Assembly (NCBI GenBank): GCA_036260375.1
Contig: DASZZZ010000018.1
Span: forward strand, 44,545-108,544
Length of the DNA stretch: 64,000 nucleotides
Direction: 5' to 3'
Source: DASZZZ01 sp036260375
Lineage (GTDB): Bacteria > Actinomycetota > CADDZG01 > WHSQ01
Position numbers and translations under genes: made by a program. Below the pieces are notes generated by a model. It made no database searches. It saw only the letters and a program-made list of their open reading frames with translations, and had not been told where the DNA came from. Below, piece by piece: positions 14,343 to 22,339 of this stretch (positions are counted from its first letter, which is position 1; every line of letters begins with the position of its first letter).

Positions 14343-15932
14343 GTGACCGAGGGGACGGGACGGGTCAAGGTCTTCGACACGACGCTGCGCGACGGCGAGC
14401 AGTCGGCGGGCGTGTCGCTGACCCTCAAGGAGAAGGTCGAGATCGCGCAGCAGCTGGCGCGCCTCGCGGTCGACGTCATCGAGGCGGGCTTCCCGATCGC
14501 GTCGGAGGGCGAGACCGCCGCGGTCAAGGCGATCGCGCAGCACGTCAGGGGGCCGGTGATCGCGGCGCTCGCGCGCGCCAACGACGGCGACGTGGACCGC
14601 GCCGCGTCGGCGATCGGACCCGCCGACAGGCCGCGGATCCACACGTTCATCGCGACGAGCCCGCTGCACATGAAGGTCAAGCTCCGCATGACGCCCGACG
14701 AGGTCGTCGCGGCCGCGGTGCGGGCGGTCGAGCGGGCGCGTCGCCACGTCGACGACGTCGAGTTCTCGTGCGAGGACGCGACGCGCTCCGATCCGGAGTT
14801 CCTCGTGCGCGTGTTCGGCGCCGCCGCGCGCGCCGGCGCGTCGACGCTGAACGTCCCGGACACGGTCGGCTACGCGCTGCCGGACGAGTACGGCGAGCTA
14901 ATGGCGTACCTCGTGCGCGAGGTCGACGCCGACGTGACGTGGAGCACGCACACGCACAACGACCTCGGGCTCGCGGTGGCGAACGCCCTCGCCGGCGTCG
15001 GCGCCGGCGCGCGCCAGGTCGAGGTCGCCGTCAACGGCATCGGCGAGCGCGCCGGCAACTGCTCGCTGGAGGAGGTCGTGATGGCGCTGCGGACGCGCCG
15101 CGCGCGAACGGGCACCGACACCGGCGTGCAGGCGCGAGAGATAGCGCGCGCGTCGCGGCTCGTGTCGATGCGGACGGGCTACCCCGTCCCGCCGAACAAG
15201 GCCGTCGTCGGGGCGAACGCGTTCGCGCACGAGTCGGGCATCCACCAGCACGGCGTCATGGTCGAGCGCACGACCTACGAGATCATGGACCCGTGCGAGG
15301 TGGGTCTCGAGGGCTCGCGCCTCGTGCTCGGCAAGCACTCCGGTCGGCACGCGTTCGTGCGCGCCGTCGAGGACCTCGGGTTTCGGCTCGACCCCGACGA
15401 GGCGTCGAAGGCGTTCACGCGTTTCAAGGCGGTGGCCGACCGCAAGATCCGGATCACCGACGTCGAGCTCGAGGCCATCGTCGCCAACGAGATCTCGGGC
15501 GACGCCGACGTCTACGAGCTCGTCGCGCTCCACGCCGCGGGCGGCACGCACCTCGGCCCCACCGCCACGGTCCGGCTCAGGCGCAACGGCAGCGTCGTCG
15601 ACCACACGGCGACGGGCAGCGGCATGATCGACGCCGCGTGCCGGGCGATCCAGCAGGCGACCGGCCTCGAGGCAAGGCTCGAGTCGTTCAACGTCTCGAG
15701 CGTGGCGCAGAGCATCGACTCGCTCGGCGACGTCACCGTGCTGCTGTCGACCGACGGTGACTCCGGCCCCCCGCGGCGCGCGACCGGCCACGGCGTGTCG
15801 ACCGACGTCGTCGAGGCCTCGGCGCGCGCGTACCTGTCCGCGGTCAACCGCCTGCTGCGTCTGAAGGAGAGGACCGCGCGGCGCGGATCGCCGGCGCCCG
15901 CGCGGGACCTCGTGGAGACCGAGGCGACGTAG
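14343..15932 (+). CDS. leuA: 2-isopropylmalate synthase
   Basis: 529-residue Claisen-condensing enzyme joining acetyl-CoA and a 2-oxoacid (2-oxoisovalerate in leucine synthesis). The catalytic HMGL-like barrel has VFDTTLRDGEQSAGVSL with the metal Asp, RIHTFIATSPLHMK, DVEFSCEDATRS, STHTHNDLGLAVANALAG with the His-x-His metal site, and NGIGERAGNCSLEEV. AFAHESGIHQHGVM follows in the linker. The C-terminal ~130 residues form the LeuA allosteric domain (SGDADVYELVALHAAGG onwards), the site of leucine feedback. The GTG start has GGAGGAGGCAGG just upstream. With leuC and leuD in the same operon it supports branched-chain synthesis, though leuB is absent here and 2-oxoacid specificity is not proven. 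Confidence 0.9.
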   Translation: MTEGTGRVKVFDTTLRDGEQSAGVSLTLKEKVEIAQQLARLAVDVIEAGFPIASEGETAAVKAIAQHVRGPVIAALARANDGDVDRAASAIGPADRPRIHTFIATSPLHMKVKLRMTPDEVVAAAVRAVERARRHVDDVEFSCEDATRSDPEFLVRVFGAAARAGASTLNVPDTVGYALPDEYGELMAYLVREVDADVTWSTHTHNDLGLAVANALAGVGAGARQVEVAVNGIGERAGNCSLEEVVMALRTRRARTGTDTGVQAREIARASRLVSMRTGYPVPPNKAVVGANAFAHESGIHQHGVMVERTTYEIMDPCEVGLEGSRLVLGKHSGRHAFVRAVEDLGFRLDPDEASKAFTRFKAVADRKIRITDVELEAIVANEISGDADVYELVALHAAGGTHLGPTATVRLRRNGSVVDHTATGSGMIDAACRAIQQATGLEARLESFNVSSVAQSIDSLGDVTVLLSTDGDSGPPRRATGHGVSTDVVEASARAYLSAVNRLLRLKERTARRGSPAPARDLVETEAT

Positions 15933-16011
15933 ACCTCGGGCTCGGGGGCCGGGGGGCGCGCCAAGAGCGTCCCCCGGCTCGCGCGCACGCCGGCCGGCGC
16001 GCGGCCGCCGG

Positions 16012-16017
16012 TACGCT
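16012..16017 (+). promoter_or_regulatory. -10 box, leaderless-type, for the 16.0-kb unknown gene
   Basis: TACGCT six bases before the GTG start, with no ribosome-binding site between; this spacing predicts that transcription begins at the start codon. Confidence 0.45.
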
Positions 16018-16023
16018 ACGGCC

Positions 16024-17031
16024 GTGGACGCGTCGCTCGCCGAGCTCATCGAGGCCGCCGACCTCAACGCGCTCCTGCGGGCCGTCGACGGGCTGTGCGC
16101 GGCGCGCGCGTGGGACGACCTCGTCGAGCTCGCCGACCGCTGCGAGGAGGCCGTCGAGCGCGGCAAGCAGCTGTGGCCGATCGCGGACCACGTCGACTAC
16201 CGCCTCGCGCTCGAGGCGCCGGGCGAGTACGCCGGTCAGGTGCTCGTGCCGGCCGTCGGCCGTTTCTCGCACGGCCCCCTGACCGAGGTCGCCGCGTCGA
16301 CGCACACGTGGGCCGAGCTCGCCGACCACGTCGACTTCCCGCAGGCGGCCGCGTACACGGCGCAGGAGCGTGTGCTGCGGGGCGAGGTGCTCGACGGCGA
16401 CGAGCGCGCCCACCCCGAGATCGTCGAGCTGCCGCTGCACCTGGAGCCGTGGGAGCCGACCTACGCGTTGGCGCGCTTCGGCCCCACCTACGTCGAGGTC
16501 GCGGAGCCGTGGGACCCGGCCGCGCCCCTCGCGGAGGCCGACGTCGTCGCCGGCGAGCCGCTCGACGACCCGGACGTCACCGAGGTGCTGGTCGACCTCG
16601 TGCAGCCGTGGACGCACGAGTCGAACGGCGCGGCGCGCGCCGTCGTCGTCGAGGGCGACGCGGTCGCGGCGGCGTCCCACCTGACGTACGGCACGCTGCG
16701 CGTCGGCCCGCTGCGCGCCGACGAGGCGCTGCAGCGCATGGCGTGGGCCGCCGCGAGCGGCGGCGCGCACGGACGGCGCCGCGGCGCCGCGCTCGGCCGC
16801 TTCCTCGCGTGGTACGCGGCCGCGGTCCTCGGCGCGCTGCCGTGGCCGTCGGACCCGGGCGCGCTCGGCGCCGCCGTCGGCGAGCTCCGCTGGTACCGGT
16901 GGGACGAGGGCGAGCCCGAGCGCGGCTGGGTCCTGAGGCTCGCGGTCGAGGATCGCGACCACGGGTGGGCCGCGGCGGTCGCCGCGACCGACCTCGTCGC
17001 CGACGACGACGAGGAGTCGGGCGGGCGCTAG
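16024..17031 (+). CDS. Hypothetical protein, 335 residues
   Basis: Not recognised. A soluble acidic protein, rich in Ala, Glu and Trp, without signal peptide or clear membrane spans. The N-terminal ~50 residues look like a helical repeat (LNALLRAVDGLCAARAWDDL, then LADRCEEAVERGKQLWPIAD). The middle has YTAQERVLRGEVL and LPLHLEPWEPTYALARFGP, with several conserved-looking Trp/Pro pairs, and the C-terminal third has RFLAWYAAAVLGALPWP followed by GELRWYRWDEGEPE. The GTG start is supported by a -10 box positioned for a leaderless transcript. It is convergent with the MBL hydrolase; the two stop codons share the tetranucleotide CTAG. No function is proposed. Confidence 0.75.
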   Translation: MDASLAELIEAADLNALLRAVDGLCAARAWDDLVELADRCEEAVERGKQLWPIADHVDYRLALEAPGEYAGQVLVPAVGRFSHGPLTEVAASTHTWAELADHVDFPQAAAYTAQERVLRGEVLDGDERAHPEIVELPLHLEPWEPTYALARFGPTYVEVAEPWDPAAPLAEADVVAGEPLDDPDVTEVLVDLVQPWTHESNGAARAVVVEGDAVAAASHLTYGTLRVGPLRADEALQRMAWAAASGGAHGRRRGAALGRFLAWYAAAVLGALPWPSDPGALGAAVGELRWYRWDEGEPERGWVLRLAVEDRDHGWAAAVAATDLVADDDEESGGR

Positions 17032-17744
17032 CCGCCGATCGACCCCCCGGGCTCGAGCTCGAGGATCTCGAGGCCGTCGACGTCGCGCGTCTCGCGTCGG
17101 AACGCGTCCGGCGTGCCGCTCAGGATCGGGAAGGTCCCGTAGTGCATCGGCATGACCCACTTCACGCCCAGCAGGCGGACGGCCTCGGCGGCCGAGCGCG
17201 GGCCCATCGTGTAGTTGTCGCCGATCGGCAGCAGCGCGAGGTCGGGCGACAACAGCCGGCCGATGAGCGCCATGTCGGAGAACACCGCGGTGTCGCCCGC
17301 GTGGTAGATCGAGAACCCGTCCGCGAGCTCAACGACGAAGCCGGCCGCGGAGCCCCCGTAGATGATCCCGTCGGGCGTGCTGATCCCCGACGAGTGGGCC
17401 GCGTCGGTCATGTGCGCCTTGATGCCGGCGACTTCGACGGTCCCGCCGATGTTCATTTCGACGAGGTTCTCGAGCCCCTGCGACTGCAGGTACGCCCGCG
17501 TCTCGTTGTTCGAGACGACGGTCGCGCCGGTGGCGCGGGCGATGTCGATGGCGTCGTCGAAGTGGTCGAAGTGGGGGTGGGTGACGAGGATCGCGTCGAG
17601 CGGGCCGACGTCGTTGTCGTCCTTGGCGCACGCGGGGTTCTGTGCGACCCACGGGTCGATCAGTATGCGCCGTCCTCCCGTCTCCAATAGGAACGTCGCG
17701 TGTCCGAGCCACGTCAGCTTCGTGCCGGCGGGCAGCTGCGGCAT
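17028..17744 (-). CDS. MBL-fold metal-dependent hydrolase, UPF0173 family
   Basis: 238-residue metallo-beta-lactamase-fold protein. The metal site is visible as THPHFDHFDDA (H-x-H-x-D-H), with further metal His/Asp in HAGDTAVF and a C-terminal MPMHYGTF. Other family blocks are LTWLGHATFLLETGG and ILIDPWVAQNP near the N terminus. Length and motifs match the UPF0173/YtkL group, whose substrate is not well established. The ATG at 17744 follows a strong GGAGGGA; a longer upstream reading lacks such a signal. It is monocistronic and convergent with the preceding unknown gene. Confidence 0.88.
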   Translation of the reverse strand: MPQLPAGTKLTWLGHATFLLETGGRRILIDPWVAQNPACAKDDNDVGPLDAILVTHPHFDHFDDAIDIARATGATVVSNNETRAYLQSQGLENLVEMNIGGTVEVAGIKAHMTDAAHSSGISTPDGIIYGGSAAGFVVELADGFSIYHAGDTAVFSDMALIGRLLSPDLALLPIGDNYTMGPRSAAEAVRLLGVKWVMPMHYGTFPILSGTPDAFRRETRDVDGLEILELEPGGSIGG

Positions 17745-17962
17745 CGATCCCTCCTTCGTCGTCGGTCGGTCGACCGCGACGCTATCCGCGCGCGAGCTGG
17801 CGCGCGCGACGGCGGACGCGATCCCCGGAGACCCAGGCCTCTGCACCGTCCGACGAAGGCCGGCGGCGCGCGTCACGGGACGCGACGACCATGCCGGCGG
17901 CGCGCGCGGCCTATCCTTCGCCGTAGACGAACAGGCCTGCCCCCCTAGAGTCGGAGTCGTCC

Positions 17963-19240
17963 ATGTCGCAACGCGCGCGCGCCCGGTCGGTGCTGCGCGA
18001 CCCCGCCGTCGCGCGCGCCGTCGCGGCGCGCTTCGTGTCGCGCACCGGCGGCGCCGCGGCGTTCTTCGTCGGAGTGTGGGGCAAGTCGACGTACGACCTC
18101 GACGCGACGCCGGGCCAGCTCGCGCTCGTCATGGCCGCCATGGCGGTGTTCTCGCTCGCGGGGTCCGCGGCGAGCGGGGTGCTCGTCGACCGCCACGGCC
18201 CGCGCCGCGTCGTCATCGCCGGCGAGGTGGTCTTCGTCCCCGCCACGCTGTCGCTCGCGCTCGCGGGGTCGATGCCGGAGATGACGCTTCTGATGGTCCC
18301 CGCGGCGTTCTTCGCCGGCGTCGTGTTCACCGCCGTCGCGGCGTTCCCGCCGTTCCTGACCGACGACGACGACGCGCTGCATCGGATCAACGCGGCCATG
18401 GAGGCGGCCATGAGCCTGTCGTTCGTCGCCGGACCCGCGCTCGGCGCCGTGCTCGTGCGGTACTGGGGCATCGACTGGGTGTTCGTCCTCGACGCGGTCA
18501 CGTCGCTGGTCGCGGCCGCGATCGTCCGGTCGATCGCGGTGCGGCGTGTCGCACGACGCGACCGAGGAACCGGCTGGCGTGAGCTGCGCGAGGGTTTCCG
18601 GTGCGCGTACTCGACGCGCGCGCTGCGTCTGCCGGTCGTGCTCGGAAGCGCGGTGTGGCTGTGCTTCGGGACGTTCGGCGCGCTCGAGCCGATCTTCTAC
18701 CGCGAGGTGCTGGGCACGGGGCCGGAGGCGCTCGGGTGGATCAACAGCGTGTTCGGGCTCGGGCTCATCGCCGGCTCGTTCCTGCTCGACCGCATGCCGC
18801 CCGAGCGCGTCAACGCGCGCGTCATGGTGCTCGCCGGATCGCTGTGCGGCGTCGCGGCGATCCTCTACGCCGGGACCGACGACCTGCGCGTCGTCGTCCT
18901 CGGAGTCGTGCTCTGGGGCGTCGACCTCGGGGTCCTGTTCCCGCTCGTGCGCACGCTCGTGCACGTCAACACGCCGGAGGGCTACGCCGGGCGCGTGACC
19001 GGCGCGGCCGAGGTCCACAAGCAGGGCGGCGAGCTCGTGCCGCTCGCGTTCGTCGGCGCGCTCGCCGGCTCCTTCGGCGTCCAACGCGTGCTGATCGGCT
19101 CCGGCGTGCTGCTGATCGCCGTCATGGCGCTCGCGGCGCGCGAGGCCGCCGCCGTCGACCGCGCCGCGCGCCCGGTCGGCGTCGTCCACCCTCTTCCCGC
19201 GGAGGAGCCGCGCAATCCCGCGCCGACGACGCCCGCGTGA
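17963..19240 (+). CDS. MFS transporter
   Basis: 425-residue major facilitator superfamily protein with about 12 hydrophobic spans in two halves. The first has the cytoplasmic loop SGVLVDRHGPRRVVIAGEVV, the MFS motif-A-like G-x-x-x-D-R-x-G-x-R-R. The second half begins about residue 210 after an Arg-rich loop and contains GSFLLDRMPPERVNARVM. Substrate is unknown; the general pattern is that of drug/metabolite efflux (MFS_3/enterobactin exporter-like) proteins. A TAGAGT box lies 11 bases before the ATG and no Shine-Dalgarno is evident, so the mRNA leader is very short. Its 3' end is 3 bases from the convergent acyl-CoA dehydrogenase. Confidence 0.88.
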   Translation: MSQRARARSVLRDPAVARAVAARFVSRTGGAAAFFVGVWGKSTYDLDATPGQLALVMAAMAVFSLAGSAASGVLVDRHGPRRVVIAGEVVFVPATLSLALAGSMPEMTLLMVPAAFFAGVVFTAVAAFPPFLTDDDDALHRINAAMEAAMSLSFVAGPALGAVLVRYWGIDWVFVLDAVTSLVAAAIVRSIAVRRVARRDRGTGWRELREGFRCAYSTRALRLPVVLGSAVWLCFGTFGALEPIFYREVLGTGPEALGWINSVFGLGLIAGSFLLDRMPPERVNARVMVLAGSLCGVAAILYAGTDDLRVVVLGVVLWGVDLGVLFPLVRTLVHVNTPEGYAGRVTGAAEVHKQGGELVPLAFVGALAGSFGVQRVLIGSGVLLIAVMALAAREAAAVDRAARPVGVVHPLPAEEPRNPAPTTPA

Positions 19241-19243
19241 CGG

Positions 19244-20407
19244 CTACAGGCCCGCGCTCTTGGCGATGATGTGCCGCTGGATCTCGGACGTCCCCTCGAC
19301 GAGGCGGAAGATGCGCACGAGCCGGTAGATGCGCTCGAACGGAAGGTCGCGCATCCAGCCCATGCCCCCGTGGATCTGTATGACGCGGTCGACGACGCGG
19401 TTGACCATCTCGCTCGCGTAGAGCTTGACGATCGACGATTCCTGCACGACGGGATCGCCGGCGTCGTACTTCCACGCGCACTCGTACGTCATGAGCCGGC
19501 TCGCCTTGAGCTCCACGATCGAGTCGACGACGTGACCCTGCACGTACTGGTTCTTGCCGATCGGACGCCCGAACGCGCGCCGTTGCTGCGCGTACTCGAT
19601 CGCACGCCGCAGGCAGAAGTCGGCGATGCCGTTGCAGACCGCCGCGATCGACAGTCGTCCCATCGCGAGGAACTGCATCGCCGCGTAGAAGCCCATTCCG
19701 ACGTTCGCGGGCCCGCCGAGCACGGCGTCGTCGGGGACGCGGCAGCCCTCGAAGACGAGCTCGTACTGGCCGTCGCCGTCGACCATCCCGCGCTGGGCGC
19801 GCCCGACGCGGAAGCCGGGCGTGCCCTTGTCGACGACGAACGCGGTGACGCCGCCGCGGCCGCGAAGCTCCTTGTCGGTGACGGCGAACACGAGCGCGAA
19901 GTCGGCGTGGGCGCCGTTGGTGATGAAGGTCTTGGTGCCCTCGAGCACCCAGTCGTCGCCGTCCTTGACCGCGGTGGTGGAGATCGCCTGCGCGTCGGAG
20001 CCGGCGTCGGGCTCCGTGAGCGCGAAGCACGTCGTCTTCTCGGCGGCGATCAGCGGCGCCAGATACCTCTTCTTCTGCTCGTCGGTGCCGGCGAGCAGAA
20101 GGCCGGTGGGACCCTCGGGCCCGTAGGTCGCGAACGCGGCGAGGCGGCACCCGGTCGCGAGCGCGGCCTCGCGCAGCACGACCATGCCGAGCTGCGGGAG
20201 GCCGCCGCCGCCGAGGTCCTCGGGGAAGTCCGCGGCGTAGAACCCGAGCTCGGCGCTGCGCCGCCGGACGCGGGCGCGCAGCTCGACCGGGACGTCGTCG
20301 TCCTCGGGGTCGAGGTGCTCGGCCTCGAGCGGGCGCAGCTCGCGCTCGACGAACTCGGTCACGTTGCGCGCGAGCTCCGCGTACTCGGGCGGCACGGCGA
20401 AGTCCAT
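19244..20407 (-). CDS. Acyl-CoA dehydrogenase
   Basis: 387-residue FAD flavoprotein catalysing alpha,beta-dehydrogenation of an acyl-CoA. The N-terminal helical domain starts MDFAVPPEYAELARNV. The middle beta domain has CFALTEPDAGSDAQAISTTA and TFITNGAHADFALVFAV. The C-terminal domain has RRAFGRPIGKNQYVQ, QIHGGMGWMRDLPFERIYR and the LVEGTSEIQRHIIAK signature carrying the catalytic Glu. The ATG at 20407 is preceded by GGGAGGAGCCCGC, five codons inside the longest frame. No electron-transfer flavoprotein or CoA ligase is adjacent, so chain-length specificity cannot be inferred. Confidence 0.93.
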   Translation of the reverse strand: MDFAVPPEYAELARNVTEFVERELRPLEAEHLDPEDDDVPVELRARVRRRSAELGFYAADFPEDLGGGGLPQLGMVVLREAALATGCRLAAFATYGPEGPTGLLLAGTDEQKKRYLAPLIAAEKTTCFALTEPDAGSDAQAISTTAVKDGDDWVLEGTKTFITNGAHADFALVFAVTDKELRGRGGVTAFVVDKGTPGFRVGRAQRGMVDGDGQYELVFEGCRVPDDAVLGGPANVGMGFYAAMQFLAMGRLSIAAVCNGIADFCLRRAIEYAQQRRAFGRPIGKNQYVQGHVVDSIVELKASRLMTYECAWKYDAGDPVVQESSIVKLYASEMVNRVVDRVIQIHGGMGWMRDLPFERIYRLVRIFRLVEGTSEIQRHIIAKSAGL

Positions 20408-20529
20408 GCGGGCTCCTCCCACTCGGCGCGTGCTGTCGCTGCGCTCGCGATGCTAGCGCCGGCAGCCTGCGGGTGGCCCGCGCGCGACGCGACCGGCGCG
20501 CGTGCGGAGAGACGTCGGCGTGCTCGCCT

Positions 20530-20535
20530 TAGGAT
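20530..20535 (+). promoter_or_regulatory. -10 box upstream of gatCAB
   Basis: TAGGAT six bases before an ATG at 20542, the same leaderless geometry as several other genes in the window. The ATG opens an 11-codon frame rather than gatC itself. Confidence 0.45.
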
Positions 20536-20541
20536 GCCGGG

Positions 20542-20577
20542 ATGACTCCGGACAGCGCGCCCGCGGCCGCCCCGTGA
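20542..20577 (+). other. Possible 11-codon upstream ORF overlapping gatC
   Basis: ATG at the predicted transcript start opens a frame coding MTPDSAPAAAP and ending at TGA 20575-20577, which overlaps the gatC GTG start as GTGA. This would let gatC be reached by termination-reinitiation, since gatC has no evident Shine-Dalgarno of its own. It may be only a short leader; no peptide function is suggested. Confidence 0.35.
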
Positions 20578-20870
20578 GCATCGACCGCGCCGCCGTCGAC
20601 CACGTCGCCCGGCTCGCGCGCCTCGACCTCGGCGACGACGAGCGCGAGCGCATGCGCGCCGAGCTGAGCTCGATCCTCGAGCACGCGGGGCGCATCCAGC
20701 GGCTCGCGCTCGACGACGTCGAGCCGACCGCGCACGCGGTCCCGCTGGTCAACGCGCTGCGGCGGGACGAGGTCACGCCCTCGCTGCCGCAGGACGTCGC
20801 GCTCGCGAACGCCCCGGAGGTCGAGGACGGCCGCTTCAGGGTGCCGCGCATCATCGAGGACGCCGGATAG
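20574..20870 (+). CDS. gatC: Asp-tRNA(Asn)/Glu-tRNA(Gln) amidotransferase subunit C
   Basis: 98-residue GatC, the small belt that stabilises GatA-GatB in the complex converting misacylated Glu-tRNA(Gln)/Asp-tRNA(Asn). Typical blocks are VDHVARLARLDLGDDE, ILEHAGRIQRLALDDVEP and ALRRDEVTPSLPQDVALANAP, ending with G-R-F-R-V-P-R-I-I. The GTG start is chosen because the family begins a few residues before VDHVARLA; it overlaps the stop of a short upstream ORF. The stop overlaps the gatA GTG by one base, so the three genes are coupled. Confidence 0.92.
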   Translation: MSIDRAAVDHVARLARLDLGDDERERMRAELSSILEHAGRIQRLALDDVEPTAHAVPLVNALRRDEVTPSLPQDVALANAPEVEDGRFRVPRIIEDAG

Positions 20871-22339
20871 TGGACCAGCTGTACCGCACGCCGGCGACCG
20901 AGCTGGCGGCGCTGCTCGAGTCCGGCGACGCGTCGGCGGTCGAGGTCGTGGAGTCGTTCGTCGCGCGCACCGACGAGGTCGAGCCCGCGATCCGGGCGTA
21001 CCTGTCGCGCACCACCGAGCGGGCGCTCGCCGGCGCGCGCGCCGCCGACGAGCGGCGGGCGCGCGGTGAGGCGCGCTCGCGCTTCGACGGCATCCCCGTC
21101 GCCTACAAGGACCTGTTCGTCACCGAGGGCGTCACCTCGACGAGCGGCTCCCGCATCCTCGAGGGCTGGGTGCCGCCGTACGACGCGACCGTCGTCGCGC
21201 GCTGCGACGCAGCCGGGCTCCCGATGCTCGGCAAGACCAACATGGACGAGTTCGCCATGGGGTCGTCGACCGAGAACTCCGGCTTCCACACGACCCGCAA
21301 CCCGTGGGACACCGCGCGCGTGCCGGGCGGCTCGAGCGGCGGCTCCGCCGCGATCGTCGCGGCGGGCGGCGCGCCGTGGGCGTGGGGGACCGACACCGGA
21401 GGCTCGATCCGCCAGCCCGCGTCGCTGTGCGGCATCGTCGGCGTGAAGCCGACCTACGGGCGCGTGTCCCGCTACGGGATGATCGCGTTCGCGTCGTCGC
21501 TCGACCAAGCCGGTCCCATGACGCGCACGGTCGCCGACGCCGCAGCGCTGCTCGAGATCGTCGCCGGCCACGACCCGCGCGACTCGACGTCGATCCCGGA
21601 GGAACCCCCGTCGCTGCTCGACGGCATCGCCCGCGGCGTCGACGGGCTGCGGCTCGGGATCGTGCGCGAGTTCGAGACCGGCGCCCAGCCGGGGGTCAAG
21701 ACGCGCGTCGACGAGGCGTACGCGCGCCTCGAGAAGCTCGGCGCGACGCTCGAGGAGGTGTCGTTGCCGTCGTTCGAGCACGGCATCCCGGCCTACTACC
21801 TCATCGCGCCGGCCGAGGCGTCGGCCAACCTCGCCCGCTACGACGGCGTCCGCTACGGGCACCGCGCCGGGGGCGACGACATCGTCGCGATGACGTCGCG
21901 CACGCGCGCCGAGGGCTTCGGCGCCGAGGTCAAGCGACGCGTGATGCTGGGGACGTACGCGCTGTCGGCCGGCTACTACGACGCGTACTACGGCAAGGCG
22001 CAGAAGGTTCGCACGCTCATCGCGCAGGACCTCGAGCGCGCCTACCGTGACGTCGACCTCATCGTGTGCGCGACGTCGCCGACGACCGCGTTCGGCATCG
22101 GCGAGCGCACCGCGGACCCGCTGCAGATGTACCTGTCCGACGTCTTCACCGTGCCCGTGAACCTCGCCGGCAACGCGGCGATCAGCGTGCCGTGCGGGAC
22201 GTCGCCGGACGACGGGCTCCCGGTCGGGCTCCAGATCGTGGCGCGCGCGCTCGACGAGGCGACGATGTTCCGCGCCGCGTACGCGTTCGAGCAGGACCTC
22301 GGGCTCGTGTCGAGTGCGCAGGGGTGGCCGCACACGTGA
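20870..22339 (+). CDS. gatA: Asp-tRNA(Asn)/Glu-tRNA(Gln) amidotransferase subunit A
   Basis: 489-residue amidase-signature glutaminase that releases ammonia for GatB. The Ser-cisSer-Lys catalytic triad is visible: Lys in PVAYKDLFV and the serines in GGSSGGSAAIVAAGG ... GTDTGGSIRQPASLCG. KPTYGRVSRYGM follows as in all GatA proteins. Its presence agrees with an actinobacterium that makes Gln-tRNA(Gln) indirectly. GTG start in a 1-base overlap with gatC; its stop overlaps the gatB start (GTGA). Confidence 0.96.
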   Translation: MDQLYRTPATELAALLESGDASAVEVVESFVARTDEVEPAIRAYLSRTTERALAGARAADERRARGEARSRFDGIPVAYKDLFVTEGVTSTSGSRILEGWVPPYDATVVARCDAAGLPMLGKTNMDEFAMGSSTENSGFHTTRNPWDTARVPGGSSGGSAAIVAAGGAPWAWGTDTGGSIRQPASLCGIVGVKPTYGRVSRYGMIAFASSLDQAGPMTRTVADAAALLEIVAGHDPRDSTSIPEEPPSLLDGIARGVDGLRLGIVREFETGAQPGVKTRVDEAYARLEKLGATLEEVSLPSFEHGIPAYYLIAPAEASANLARYDGVRYGHRAGGDDIVAMTSRTRAEGFGAEVKRRVMLGTYALSAGYYDAYYGKAQKVRTLIAQDLERAYRDVDLIVCATSPTTAFGIGERTADPLQMYLSDVFTVPVNLAGNAAISVPCGTSPDDGLPVGLQIVARALDEATMFRAAYAFEQDLGLVSSAQGWPHT

